DNA from: Cyathus striatus
Lineage: Eukaryota > Basidiomycota > Agaricomycetes > Agaricales > Nidulariaceae
Length of the DNA stretch: 64,000 nucleotides
Assembly: GCA_025738555.1 (NCBI GenBank)
Contig: JAOVFP010000009.1
Span: 2,604,001 to 2,668,000, forward strand
Reading direction: 5' to 3'
Under the pieces are notes generated by a model, which was not told where the DNA came from, ran no database searches, and worked only from the letters and a program-made list of their open reading frames with translations. This document shows, one piece after another, positions 12,656 to 22,031 of this stretch (the stretch's first letter is position 1; the number at the start of each line of letters is the position of its first letter). A program made the position numbers and the translations under genes.

Positions 12656-12814
12656 TTTATGAGCGTTACGCTTTTATGCATGTCACATGTGTCACGTCTT
12701 TGAAGCGCGTCACGCCGTGACAATCTGCATGCATGTCACACTTTTCACATGTTATATATGTCATTTTTTTTATAAATGCATCATGTGTTTTTCATGCATG
12801 TCACATTTTTCAAG
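12656..12814. repeat. Central loop of the palindrome
   Basis: Unpaired spacer between the two arms. It contains several ATGCATGTCACA-type words and a short T-run. Nothing coding is visible. Confidence 0.6.
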
Positions 12815-12863
12815 TGCATTGCAAAAGAACGTGACAAACGTGATGCGTGACGCGCATACAAAG

Positions 12864-12946
12864 CATGACAAACGCGCTAAAGCGTGACAAACGCGCTAAA
12901 GCATGACAAACGCGCTAAAGCGTGACAAACGCGCTAAAGCGTGACA
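12864..12946 (-). repeat. 19-bp tandem array, right arm, ~4 copies
   Basis: Reverse complement of the left array unit, with one CATGC-type unit. Short counterpart of 11948-12616. Confidence 0.9.
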
Positions 12947-13980
12947 AGTGTTATATATGCATAGTGTGGGAGAATTGTGACAGACGTGACGCGCGTGAAA
13001 ATTGTGACCAATGTGTGACGAACATGATGCGCGGGAATATGCGTGACAAGCGTGACGGGCGGGAAGAATGTGACAAGTGTGATGTGTGGGAATATGTGTG
13101 ACGAACGTGACGCGCGTGAAGTACGTGACAAATGCGAAGCGCGGGAATATGTGTGACGAACGTGACGCGCGTGAAGTACGTGACAAATATGAAGCGCGGG
13201 AATATGTGTGACGAACGTGACGCGCGTGAAGTACGTGACAGATGTGATGCGCGGGAAAAACACGAGGCGCGGGAATATATGTGACCAACGTGACGCGCGT
13301 GAAGTACGTGACAAATGCGATGCGCGGGAAAATATGAGGCGCGGGAATATGTGTGACCAACGTGACACGCGGGAAATATGTGACAAATGCGAAGCGTGGG
13401 AAATATGCGAAGCACAAATTAACTAGTAATTAGTAATAGCAATACATAAATGAGTGCCAATGATCACCTCCTAATATTCATTAAATGATCACTTTTGAGT
13501 GCCCTCATTCTATACTAATACTATCCCCTAGTAATAAACCATAATACATAAATGAGTGCCAATGATCACCTCCTAATGCTCTCAAAATGATCACTTTTGA
13601 GTGCCTCCATACTATACTAATATAATTCCCTAGTAATCAACAACAATACATAAATGAGTGCCAATGATCACCTTCTAATATTCTTAAAATGATCACTTTT
13701 GAGTGTCCCCATACTATACTAATATAATCCCCTAGTAGTCAATACCAATACATAAATGAGTGCCAATGATCACCTTCTAATATTCTTCAAATGATCACTT
13801 TTGAGTGCCCTCATACTATACTAATATAGTTCCCTAGTAATCAACAACAATACATAAATGAGTGCCAATGATCACCTTCTAATATTCTTCAAATGATCAC
13901 TTTTGAGTGTCCTCATACTATACTAATATAATCCCCTAGTTGTCAATACCAATACATAAATGAGTGCCAATGATCACCAC
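12947..13980 (-). repeat. Right arm: GTCAC-rich block and 102-bp repeats
   Basis: 12947-13425 mirrors 11460-11947 and 13440-13980 mirrors the 102-bp repeats, unit for unit including the alternating variants. This shows the arms are copies of one another and not independent expansions. Confidence 0.9.
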
Positions 13981-14098
13981 TCCATTACATTTACTGAATA
14001 TGCCTTATAAAAATGGCACTCATTTTTTTGGTGGAGAATCAGGATCACTAGCACTCATTTTTCCTGAGCAATTTGCGATCAAATTGGCTGACACTTAT

Positions 14099-14372
14099 GC
14101 ATATGTGCAATAGTTTCAAGAACCTTTTGATCTAAAGTTGTTGCTGGTGCTCTCTCTTTCTTAACCTCAAAATCTTTATCATTGTAATCTTCCTCTGGTA
14201 GCTCTGAGATTGTATTTAATGCCAGAAGACATTCACCATATAAAACAGGGTTAATAGGCAATGGAGATGAAGGTGGTAGGCCAGGGAAAGTCATTGCTTC
14301 AAGTTCACTGTAATCAGAATGAAAATGCATCCCTTCAGGGAAATAAACACTGAATTTAGGTAGCTGAGGCAT
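14099..14372 (-). pseudogene. Unrecognised coding fragment in the MULE-like element (5' part)
   Basis: The frame opens at an ATG at 14372, just inside the right TIR (MPQLPKFSVYFPEGM...), and runs about 90 residues to the point where the palindrome is inserted (ETIAHMH). It is acidic in its second half (ELPEEDYNDKDFEVKKE). The family is unknown to me. Together with 10430-10780 it represents the cargo of the outer element, broken by the inner insertion. Confidence 0.45.
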
Positions 14373-14439
14373 AATATTAAAAGTAGAACAAGCAGGATAT
14401 TGAGGATAGATGAAGGAGTGGAATGAAGATGAGAATGCG

Positions 14440-14638
14440 CATGAAATGTGGATGAGATTATCGTATCGTGATGCTGACTAATTACATTACTAATGCTCGA
14501 AAATGCGCATGGACAAGCATTTGAGAAGCCCGAGAACACTGAACGCATACCCCTGCTAATGTTGCTCATTTTATCCCAGACATTGACAATAGCAAATCCC
14601 AATTTGGACAAGTGTCAATGGATGGGTAGCCAAGACTA
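14440..14638 (-). repeat. Right TIR of the MULE-like element
   Basis: Inverse copy of 10103-10300, followed directly by the AATAAATAC target duplication at 14639-14647. Confidence 0.8.
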
Positions 14639-14647
14639 AATAAATAC

Positions 14648-15149
14648 CAGCCGCAGAGGGAACATGTCTCCTAGTGAAATGCAAATGACGATCCCAACTG
14701 CCTGGCCTATCAGGCACCGCCAACCCCCCATGCATCAGACCTATTCCTACACTTATCCCAAATTAATCCCACTCTCATCGATAACCCTTTGCCCAAGTAC
14801 TATTTTAGCATCGTCAACAGTTGGACTCCCTGAAAATTTCTCACATCTAGGGGTATATGTGATCGAAGTGACCAAAAGGTGTAACTGGTAACTGCCATTG
14901 TGTTGATATCATGTGGAATGACATAGCCAGCTGAAGGAACGAACAACAAGTAGCAACAATGTCATCCAGGCCCATTGTATCTCAATATTAGATGAAAGGA
15001 CATTGAAGTGATCACACTAGGCAAAAGAGACAATAATTCTTGACTCAGAGAACACATCAACAGTGAGTGTAACTGTCATGTTCTGAACATCTGTTACAGC
15101 AATTTGGGAGAGCAGAATCTGTGAGAGTGACAACAAGGAAGGTTTATCT
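14648..15149. other. No gene seen
   Basis: About 500 bp without a recognisable frame. The right end grades into the repeat-containing minus-strand locus that follows. Confidence 0.45.
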
Positions 15150-16090
15150 GATGAGGAAAGAGGGGCAGCATTGGAAGCTGATGATGAATGTTTCTGTAGA
15201 GGCCAGGAGAGTATGACGAAGGCAAGCTAGAACCCCATAAACGATAGTAGTTTCCAGAGTAGGCGGCATTATCGAGATTGACAATGTAAGTGTAGGCGGG
15301 TGTCTGAGCCAGGGACAGTGGAAAGTTATGGAAAAAGACGAGTCGTTGCAGTTAGATGATGGCACATAAGAGGGAGTGGCAGCTTGTGTGGTCTTATGAC
15401 AGCCTTTTCAGAGTGCACCACGGGCCATGGCATTGGGTACCCCTGGCAAGTGGACACAGTAAGCTTAATGGTGGCTAGAATGGAAGGACGACATACATAC
15501 TCATCTTCAGCCTTAACATCTAACAATCTACTGACTATCTAAGACAATGGCGAAGCTGACAATGACAACTCATTGCTGTAGGAATTTGGCAGTACAGATA
15601 CGCAGAAAGGCCATATGATGACGGCAGCTGGCACCTCATAAACACTTGTCGCCTCGATTGGAGTAGGCAGTATTATCGAAATTGAAGATATACGAGGTAT
15701 AGGCTGTGTGCCTGAGGTGGGGAAAGTTAAGCCATTGCACTGGGAGGAAGGCGCTGAAGATGGAGCGGCAGTGCGGTGGTCATATGACGATCTTCTCAGA
15801 GTGGACCACAAGCCATGGCTGTGAGTACCCCTGACAAATAGACACAGTAAGTGTAATGATGGCTAAACGAGAAGGGCAAGCCACATACCCATCTTCTGCC
15901 TTAACATATGGCGAGTATTCACCTATGACAGCGGTGTAGATGGGCGTGAGCCAGCTCAAGGTGACTGTAGTAGCTGATATCGGAGGATGTGAAGAGCGAC
16001 TGAGAGACACTGAAGGATGGTGGTGGTGTGAGGAAGGGCCATTGGTAGTCGGAGTGGGGCAGAGGAATGTCATAGTGTGTACAAGAGCTT
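15150..16090 (-). pseudogene. Decayed hypothetical locus with ~388-bp tandem repeats
   Basis: Two and a half diverged direct copies of a segment of about 388 bp. For instance the word CAGAGTG followed by ACCAC and GCCATGG occurs at 15409 and again at 15797, and flanking sequence aligns for the full unit. On the minus strand the copies give related peptides (VKAEDGYVACPSRLA, then CQGY...PWLVVHSEK). This shows the repeats once carried a reading frame, now broken by stops and shifts between units. I do not recognise the protein. A repeat-containing secreted or hypothetical protein, or a transposon-carried gene, are both possible. Confidence 0.4.
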
Positions 16091-16131
16091 GAGGGCTTGT
16101 CAACGTGTCCATGTCACTGCATAAACACGTA

Positions 16132-16560
16132 TCACACAATCTTGAAAGAATTGAGCTCCTCGTACATCATATCGAGAGAGTGTATAAAACGTACCAGATG
16201 TCCAAAAACCTCCCAAATAACTTCCATCTCAGCCACCCCTCCCTTCCAAGTATGGCAGTGCATTAAGGGGAACCATATGTAGCCTCTCAATGGCTGAAAG
16301 GAAGGAATGAATGTTTCGCCCCAATATACAACAATCTTTGAAGCTCGACAGACGGCTATTGGGAATTGTGGTGAAAAGTTGGCTTGACGCAGCAAAGGGC
16401 TTGAGGAAAGTGGATGATAGAGGACACTTGGAATGCTACTAAGACATTGGAAAGTGGTGGTAGTATGAGCACCGACATGTGGGAGGCTGTAGTATGCGGT
16501 ATAGGGCGGGTGGAGGAACGTATGTACGGGTGTGGTCTTGTGGATGTCTAGCATCTGCAA
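16132..16560 (-). CDS. Hypothetical protein fragment upstream of the tandem repeats
   Basis: 142-residue minus-strand frame with segments such as KIVVYWGETFIPSFQPL and YIWFPLMHCHTW that look like real protein, not translated noise. It sits directly upstream of, and in the same direction as, the repeat-bearing pseudogene at 15150-16090, so it is probably its 5' exon. No domain recognised. Function unknown. Confidence 0.35.
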   Translation of the reverse strand: MQMLDIHKTTPVHTFLHPPYTAYYSLPHVGAHTTTTFQCLSSIPSVLYHPLSSSPLLRQANFSPQFPIAVCRASKIVVYWGETFIPSFQPLRGYIWFPLMHCHTWKGGVAEMEVIWEVFGHLVRFIHSLDMMYEELNSFKIV

Positions 16561-17280
16561 CTGCTTCGTTTGAATGTTCAGGTCTGGGGTGTGTGGCTGA
16601 GGCCACCGAGAGTGTGATTCTTATTGCTGATTCAGTCCGAAGTAGTAAGTCAGCCCTCTCTCATCTGTACTGTAGCCAACCACGTAAGTGGCCATTTCAA
16701 CTTGTACAACTTCATGAGCCTTTTCAGGTTGCCATATGCCCGAATTTTTTTTTCAAACCTGTGTGCATACTATTCATTTAAATATCCTGAGTATTTTAGA
16801 TTTTTAGGTGAAGTATTGAGCTTAGGGACTGACATGGATGGATCTGCAATCTATCCACAATCCAATCTGCAGATGTGCCATTAATTTGGATGGATGACAG
16901 ATGCCATCTGCAAAATTCGGTGTCGTTCAAGGTAATAGATACCTTAGGTGTTCGGCAGGAAGTGACTTTATTCATACCTAGCACCTGGGGGTCGAGGGAT
17001 ACTGATCGTTGTCAGGCATGATTTTTGATTATATATAATGCATGCAAATGCACTGTATACCACAATTAAAGAAATTGCACAGTAATGTCACATGACTGAA
17101 TACTTCACACCATCACATGATACAATACACTACTAATCAAATATACCCAATACTATACATGAACAAACCAATACCTTACATGAACAAATAACCCTAAATC
17201 ACCATTAAACATCATACACATATCAATAATTAATCACTTGCACAAACAATGCACTAACAAAGGATAATATGACACTCTTT

Positions 17281-17775
17281 CATTGTGTTATTCATCCATT
17301 GTATAAAGACAATGAGAGACTATTTATATACAACTCCATTGTTTTCAATTCTATTGTTCATAATAAATGAACTGCATTGTACTATTCACCTATTTTTGAA
17401 GACAATGAGAAAACTATTTATATACAACTCCATTGTTTTCAATCCTATTGTTCATAATAAATGAACTACATTGTACTCTTTACCCATTGTCCAAAGACAA
17501 TGTGAAACTATTTATATATGACTCCATTGTTTTCACTGCCATTGTTTACACAATGGCAGATAGGTATCTATTGTTCTCTACTCCATTGTTATATAAATGG
17601 ACTCCTATTGTTCTTGCCCAGAACAATGTAGCTCTTTATTTAGAACAATGTAATTCATTACACATTGTGCTAACATAAGCTATTGTTCTCTGCTGACTAA
17701 CCCTCAAATACCATTGTCCTGTACAGCCTCAGATCTAAAATCTACACTTGCACATTACTTGTTTTGGAGAACAAT
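17281..17775. promoter_or_regulatory. Dense CATTGT/ACAATG array in U3 (HMG-box-like sites)
   Basis: Upstream of the TATA-like box, ATTGT or ACAAT occurs well over 20 times in about 500 bp, on both strands. Sites include TCTATTGTTCTC at about 17567, which fits the published yeast Rox1 consensus YYYATTGTTCTC, and a near match at about 17680. CATTGT is the general core bound by HMG-box factors. The 3' LTR has the same array, and the older solo LTR keeps a similar ACAATG-rich block at 32640-33060, which argues for function in element transcription. That an HMG-box factor binds is inference. Confidence 0.5.
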
Positions 17776-17823
17776 GTAGGATGGTAGAGTGGGAATTGGA
17801 TTACTAAGCAGGTTGGGAAAAGG

Positions 17824-17832
17824 TATATAAGG
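17824..17832 (+). promoter_or_regulatory. TATA-like box of the 5' LTR
   Basis: TATATAAGG lies between the CATTGT-rich block and the GTCACA repeats. The 3' LTR carries the same word at about 31444. It marks the likely U3/R boundary region. Confidence 0.5.
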
Positions 17833-18352
17833 AGGGCAGTTTGGCAGTAGATAGATAGCTACCCACCCCCCAGTAGTCTCACCCAATTGTCATTAGTCAT
17901 TAGATATTAGTACAGTTTTATCAGCACAGCCAGTACAGTCAGTATCAGTAACAGTCACAGAAATCGAAGCAGTCACAGTCACAGTCACAGATAAAGTATC
18001 AGTCACAGTCACAGTATCAGTCAGAGTAACAGTAACAGAATAAGAAGCAGATCATAGGTCAAGTTCTAAGCAAGTTGAACATTGATCTATTCAATATACA
18101 CATTATAAATAGCATTAGGTCTATAGTGTGTACTATACCCCTTTCATTATACTTGACATTATATACAGCCTTTGCTGTACATTATCCTTCATACCAAGTT
18201 TCATACAATTCATACAGCTTTTGCTGTACAAGATCACCTATTAAATTTCCAAGAATATCCTCGCTAAATATTTCCTGACACTCAGGTGTTGTAACACGAA
18301 CAAAGTCGATTCCTGTTAGCACCTTAGATTATCTTAATCTTAAACGACAAAG

Positions 18353-18370
18353 TGGAGCCCACCGAGGAAA
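18353..18370 (+). other. Candidate tRNA primer-binding site
   Basis: TGGAGCCCACCGAGG begins three bases after the 5' LTR. A primer-binding site should start with TGG, complementary to the CCA end of a tRNA. I could not match it to a specific tRNA. Confidence 0.35.
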
Positions 18371-18549
18371 TATTTTTAGCAGAATATTCTCCTTGGCCCC
18401 ATTATACATTCATAAATCATACAACAATTAAACACATTGTTACCTTCCAACCCTATCTATATTAATCACCACTTCTCAACTATAAATAATCTCATCATCC
18501 TATAAATAACTTCATATAACTTCCCACACTATAAATAATACTACAAGCC

Positions 18550-18849
18550 ATGACTGATAGCAAGCCCAAAGATAATGAAGGACCAACCAGTCATAAACAT
18601 ACCAAGAATGACATGCCATTCAGAGGTATGCGAGGTGCTCCTCGCACATTCAAAGGCGAATACTCTGAAGTTGTACGCTTCGTCAGAAATTATGATCGCC
18701 TACTAGACATGTACAATGTCACAGAAGACAAAGATAAATGTGAACTGATTAAAGAATATGTTTCACCTGCAGTGGAACGATTCATTGATACATCAGATCA
18801 TATGAAGGAAGCAGCTTATAGTTGGAAAGGACTTGAGAAGAAATCCTAA
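18550..18849 (+). CDS. Gag, N-terminal part, before frame break
   Basis: ATG at 18550 opens 99 codons (MTDSKPKDNEG...). The content (FRGMRGAPRTFKGEY, then FVRNYDRLLDMYNV) fits the start of a retrotransposon capsid domain. It ends at a TAA, but the capsid-like sequence continues directly in the -1 frame (ILNYYDAERGKAAY) and joins the long frame beginning at 18885. Either one base was lost in the A-run GAAGAAATCC or a -1 ribosomal shift occurs there. A programmed shift in the middle of capsid would be odd, so a mutation is likelier. Confidence 0.7.
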   Translation: MTDSKPKDNEGPTSHKHTKNDMPFRGMRGAPRTFKGEYSEVVRFVRNYDRLLDMYNVTEDKDKCELIKEYVSPAVERFIDTSDHMKEAAYSWKGLEKKS

Positions 18850-18884
18850 ACTACTATGATGCTGAAAGAGGCAAGGCAGCATAC

Positions 18885-21800
18885 ATGCCTGAAGATTTAG
18901 TAACATTTGCTACCTATAGTAGTCATGAACCAATAATGACATTGGATGATTGGAAGAAATACTTTCGTGATTACAAGTCAATTGCAGGATACCTTAAGGA
19001 CAAGAATCATATTACCTCAGATCAATATAATGGATATTTCTGGATGGGAATTCCTGAAGATCTTAGGAACCTTTTAGAAACAAAGCTAGTAGCAGGAGAG
19101 CCTACACATGACATGGCCAAGCCTTGGACTGTGTCAAAGATTACCGAAGCAGCAGAATCACACTTCAAGAGAGGTAAGTTTACTGATTTATTATTTTCAA
19201 CTAACCGTACAGGAAGACAATGGAGAGATATTGATCTTTCCGATTCTGAGTCATCTGATTATGACTCAGACTATGAATGGGAAAGAATTCAGAGGAAGAT
19301 TAGGGCTCAAAGGCATAAGAAGGATAGGAAGCATAAGAAAGATAGAGAAAGGAAAGATACTAAAAATCGTACAGTATCTTTACCTGCACCAATTCCATCT
19401 GCACCAATTCCACCAGTTGCACCCAGACCTAGTGAGACAAATAATGGTGTAGCACGTTATCAGGGTAGTCCTGAAGAAATAGAAGAATTAATTCACCAGT
19501 TAAATGCAATGTCACTCAATGACAAGCGCTATGCAGGATTGTACTACAGAGTTTTGACATTAGATAAGACAGGATTTGCTGCCAAATGTATTCGAGAACC
19601 TCCTAAGGGTAACATAGTCCAAAGAACATACAGAATCCCAGCAGAACAACCTTCAAAGTCACCTGCTACCTTTCCAAACAACATAAATATGTCAAACCCA
19701 CCCTTTCAATATGGAATGTCAGCTGAATCTGGAATGTGTTATGGGTGTGGGAAAAGTGGACATATGATGAGAGATTGTCCAAAGTTAGCAGACTTCATCC
19801 AGAAGGGTATCATTAAATGGGATAGCTATGGACGTAAATATACATTAGGAGATGGAACCAGAATCTATCGTAAACCTGGGGAATCCTTATACCAAGCAGT
19901 CACACATTACTTAACACCTTCAAGTAATTTCATTTCAATCTCATCTGATGTAGAGTCATACTATGACAACCTGCAATCACATCATTACGCTATCAATGAA
20001 TCAGATGTAGACCATTCTGATTGGGATGATGAGTCACAACACGTGTTCAATTCACAATATGGTTCTTACCTCATTGATCCTAATTCAGACACAGATGATG
20101 AAGATGAACCTATGTATGTGTTTGCCACACCAGAGGATTGTCAACCCGGACAAGTCGCGCCATTAGTACGTGTATTTCCGGCTGAAAGAACAATGAAGTC
20201 AAACAAGAATCCACGGAAATTAATATTTGATGGAGTTGAAGTACCACGTAAACCCTATGGAAAACCAAACCAAGATCCTGATAGGAAACCATCAGCTAAG
20301 CCATTGAGTAAGCAAGATCGATGGGAAGCCCGACCTCTTGGACAGAAACCAATAACTCAAGCTCCATTTGCCACTCAAGATCGCTTGGATCAGAAACCAA
20401 AAGTGAGATTTGAGCCTCGTAAAGGCGAACCCGCATTTCAGAACCATCCCCAACAACATAATGGTGTTCAGTCCAAGGGAAAAGAAACAACTGCGCATGA
20501 CATTGAAATGGCATCTCCAGAGGAAACTCCAGGGGAAGGAAAATATATCCCAGTTGATGCAAGGAAGACTAGTTGGAAAGAAAGAATTGTGGAGAACAGT
20601 AAGAAAACAATTCGCCCAGCTCCTCTTAAAGAAGAAGCTAAGCCTGCCAAAAATGTTGGACGTCAAAGTGAGCTGTCATCACAAACAGACCCCAGATCAG
20701 TTGTAGAATCGATTCTAAACACGGATGTGGTATTGCCACTTAAAACCATATTAGGTACTTCCAAAGAAGTAGCCTATAATTTACAAGAACGTCTTAAGGT
20801 TAAAAATGCCACTGCACCCACAAACACAAATAAAGCATCTCATTACATACATGAACGATCTTACCCCTATTCCATGGTAGCTACCACTGATTTGAGAAGT
20901 GAAGGTCCATTAATCAAAATTAAACTTTACCATGGTGGAAAAGAAGTTAAAGCTGTAATTGATACTGGATCTCAATTAAATATTATCAATGAACAGTTAG
21001 CAAATGAACTTGTTCGTATGCCAATGGATATTACTCAGTCCATCACCATGACAGATGCAAATGGTGGTGAAGGAAGATTAAATGGACTTATAGAGAATGT
21101 AGAATTATCTAGTGGAGGATTAACCACTAGAGCAAATCTATATGTCAAAGAAGGTACACCCTTTGAAGTATTATTAGGAAGACCATGGCAAAGAGATTAT
21201 AGAGTATCAATTGAAGAATGTAATGAAGGCACTTACATACATATTACTGACCCCAGTCCTGGTGGTAAACAATATAAATTATGTGCCTTACAAGAAGAAG
21301 ATTATTCAAGAAAAATAAATAGAAAGACTTTTTATACCTCTATAACCCAAGAAACAGCTGCACAGTCAGTCATAGGCTCGAATAGCCTATTACTAAGCAA
21401 CATTACATCAGCTGATGATGTCAGAAATAATAATTTCGGAAATAACCATGATTTTACTAATATTTCTGAAAGCGGACAAGCTTTACACAGCAGTAGTACT
21501 AATCCAAACAATTCTCAGCATTGGAACAATGCAGAAAGTAATACAAACATGGATAGAAGCACTAATACAAATAATTATATGTATTGGCAAAATAGAAATA
21601 ATAATCAAGATATTTTAAACTTCAATAGAAACAATGGAAACATCTCTGAATACTGTGATTTTTCGGTGTCATTGAAGGACAATGGGTACAATGGAAATTA
21701 CCCAATGCATTCCCACCCCATTGTTGAAATTAATCAGGATTTAAATCGCTTTTCCCAGGGAAATAACGAAATTAATGCGGAATTAAAGAGTAATTCCCAT

Positions 21801-22031
21801 GGGACAATCAAAATTAACTCATCTATTGATCCCAGACAAAGGTATTCAAGTAAAGAAAAGGAAATTACATTGTCTAGCACTTCGCAAAATTTTGTAGTGG
21901 AAAGTGAGGAAGGAAAGAGTATAAAAGACTTCAAAAATGCGCACCAAACTACACAGAAATCTATCGCACAGCACTTGATCTACACTCTGCAGACATCACA
22001 TTCCTCCCACCCACTATGCCTGTCATTTTGA
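18885..22031 (+). CDS. Gag-protease polyprotein
   Basis: A 1048-codon frame; the true protein should start at 18550 (see the N-terminal entry). Residues 1-110 complete the capsid-like region. About 130-170 is very basic (KK/RK repeats). A CCHC zinc knuckle CYGCGKSGHMMRDC lies at about 285-298, and a polar linker at 390-640. The retropepsin active site VIDTGSQLNII is at about 691-701 with the partner motif LLGRPWQ near 763, as in Ty3-type proteases. The last 230 residues are Asn-rich and atypical. Gag forms the virus-like particle and protease matures it. The stop (22029-22031) overlaps the start of the next ORF by 16 bases. Confidence 0.85.
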   Translation: MPEDLVTFATYSSHEPIMTLDDWKKYFRDYKSIAGYLKDKNHITSDQYNGYFWMGIPEDLRNLLETKLVAGEPTHDMAKPWTVSKITEAAESHFKRGKFTDLLFSTNRTGRQWRDIDLSDSESSDYDSDYEWERIQRKIRAQRHKKDRKHKKDRERKDTKNRTVSLPAPIPSAPIPPVAPRPSETNNGVARYQGSPEEIEELIHQLNAMSLNDKRYAGLYYRVLTLDKTGFAAKCIREPPKGNIVQRTYRIPAEQPSKSPATFPNNINMSNPPFQYGMSAESGMCYGCGKSGHMMRDCPKLADFIQKGIIKWDSYGRKYTLGDGTRIYRKPGESLYQAVTHYLTPSSNFISISSDVESYYDNLQSHHYAINESDVDHSDWDDESQHVFNSQYGSYLIDPNSDTDDEDEPMYVFATPEDCQPGQVAPLVRVFPAERTMKSNKNPRKLIFDGVEVPRKPYGKPNQDPDRKPSAKPLSKQDRWEARPLGQKPITQAPFATQDRLDQKPKVRFEPRKGEPAFQNHPQQHNGVQSKGKETTAHDIEMASPEETPGEGKYIPVDARKTSWKERIVENSKKTIRPAPLKEEAKPAKNVGRQSELSSQTDPRSVVESILNTDVVLPLKTILGTSKEVAYNLQERLKVKNATAPTNTNKASHYIHERSYPYSMVATTDLRSEGPLIKIKLYHGGKEVKAVIDTGSQLNIINEQLANELVRMPMDITQSITMTDANGGEGRLNGLIENVELSSGGLTTRANLYVKEGTPFEVLLGRPWQRDYRVSIEECNEGTYIHITDPSPGGKQYKLCALQEEDYSRKINRKTFYTSITQETAAQSVIGSNSLLLSNITSADDVRNNNFGNNHDFTNISESGQALHSSSTNPNNSQHWNNAESNTNMDRSTNTNNYMYWQNRNNNQDILNFNRNNGNISEYCDFSVSLKDNGYNGNYPMHSHPIVEINQDLNRFSQGNNEINAELKSNSHGTIKINSSIDPRQRYSSKEKEITLSSTSQNFVVESEEGKSIKDFKNAHQTTQKSIAQHLIYTLQTSHSSHPLCLSF

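Larger units (their letters stand above)
10795..14098. mobile_element. 3.3-kb palindromic (foldback) element, nested
   Basis: The whole element is one inverted repeat: arms of about 1.1-1.2 kb outside an unequal 19-bp array and a central loop of about 160 bp. The outer ends are GTGTCAGCCAATTTG in inverse orientation. A 9-bp direct repeat GCATATGTG flanks it (10786-10794 and 14099-14107); a tenth base, T, also matches. The arms look essentially identical. For example the frames at 11467-11685 (minus) and 13208-13426 (plus) give the same 72 residues, and the roughly 150-aa open frames of the GTCAC-rich blocks agree on both arms. No transposase is encoded, so it is non-autonomous. It resembles foldback or MULE elements with extremely long TIRs. 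Confidence 0.8.
10103..14638. mobile_element. MULE-like DNA transposon with ~200-bp TIRs
   Basis: The termini are TAGTCTTGGCTACCC on the left and its reverse complement on the right. The inverted repeats extend about 200 bp (10103-10300 and 14440-14638) at roughly 85 percent identity by eye. The element is flanked by a perfect 9-bp direct repeat AATAAATAC (10094-10102 and 14639-14647). Long TIRs plus a 9-bp duplication are the hallmark of Mutator-like elements. It carries minus-strand coding fragments (see 14099-14372 and 10430-10780), none recognisable as a MULE transposase, so it is probably non-autonomous or decayed. It was itself hit by the palindromic element at 10795-14098. If that insert is removed the element is about 1.2 kb. 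Confidence 0.8.
17010..18349 (+). repeat. 5' LTR of the 15-kb Ty3 element
   Basis: Starts TGTCAGGCATG and ends TTAAACGACA (1340 bp). A TATA-like TATATAAGG at 17824 is followed by GAGGGCAG, the probable promoter. Downstream come GTCACA repeats (17950-18050) and two TACAG-TTTGCTGTAC palindromic words (18163-18230), probably R/U5. Confidence 0.9.
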
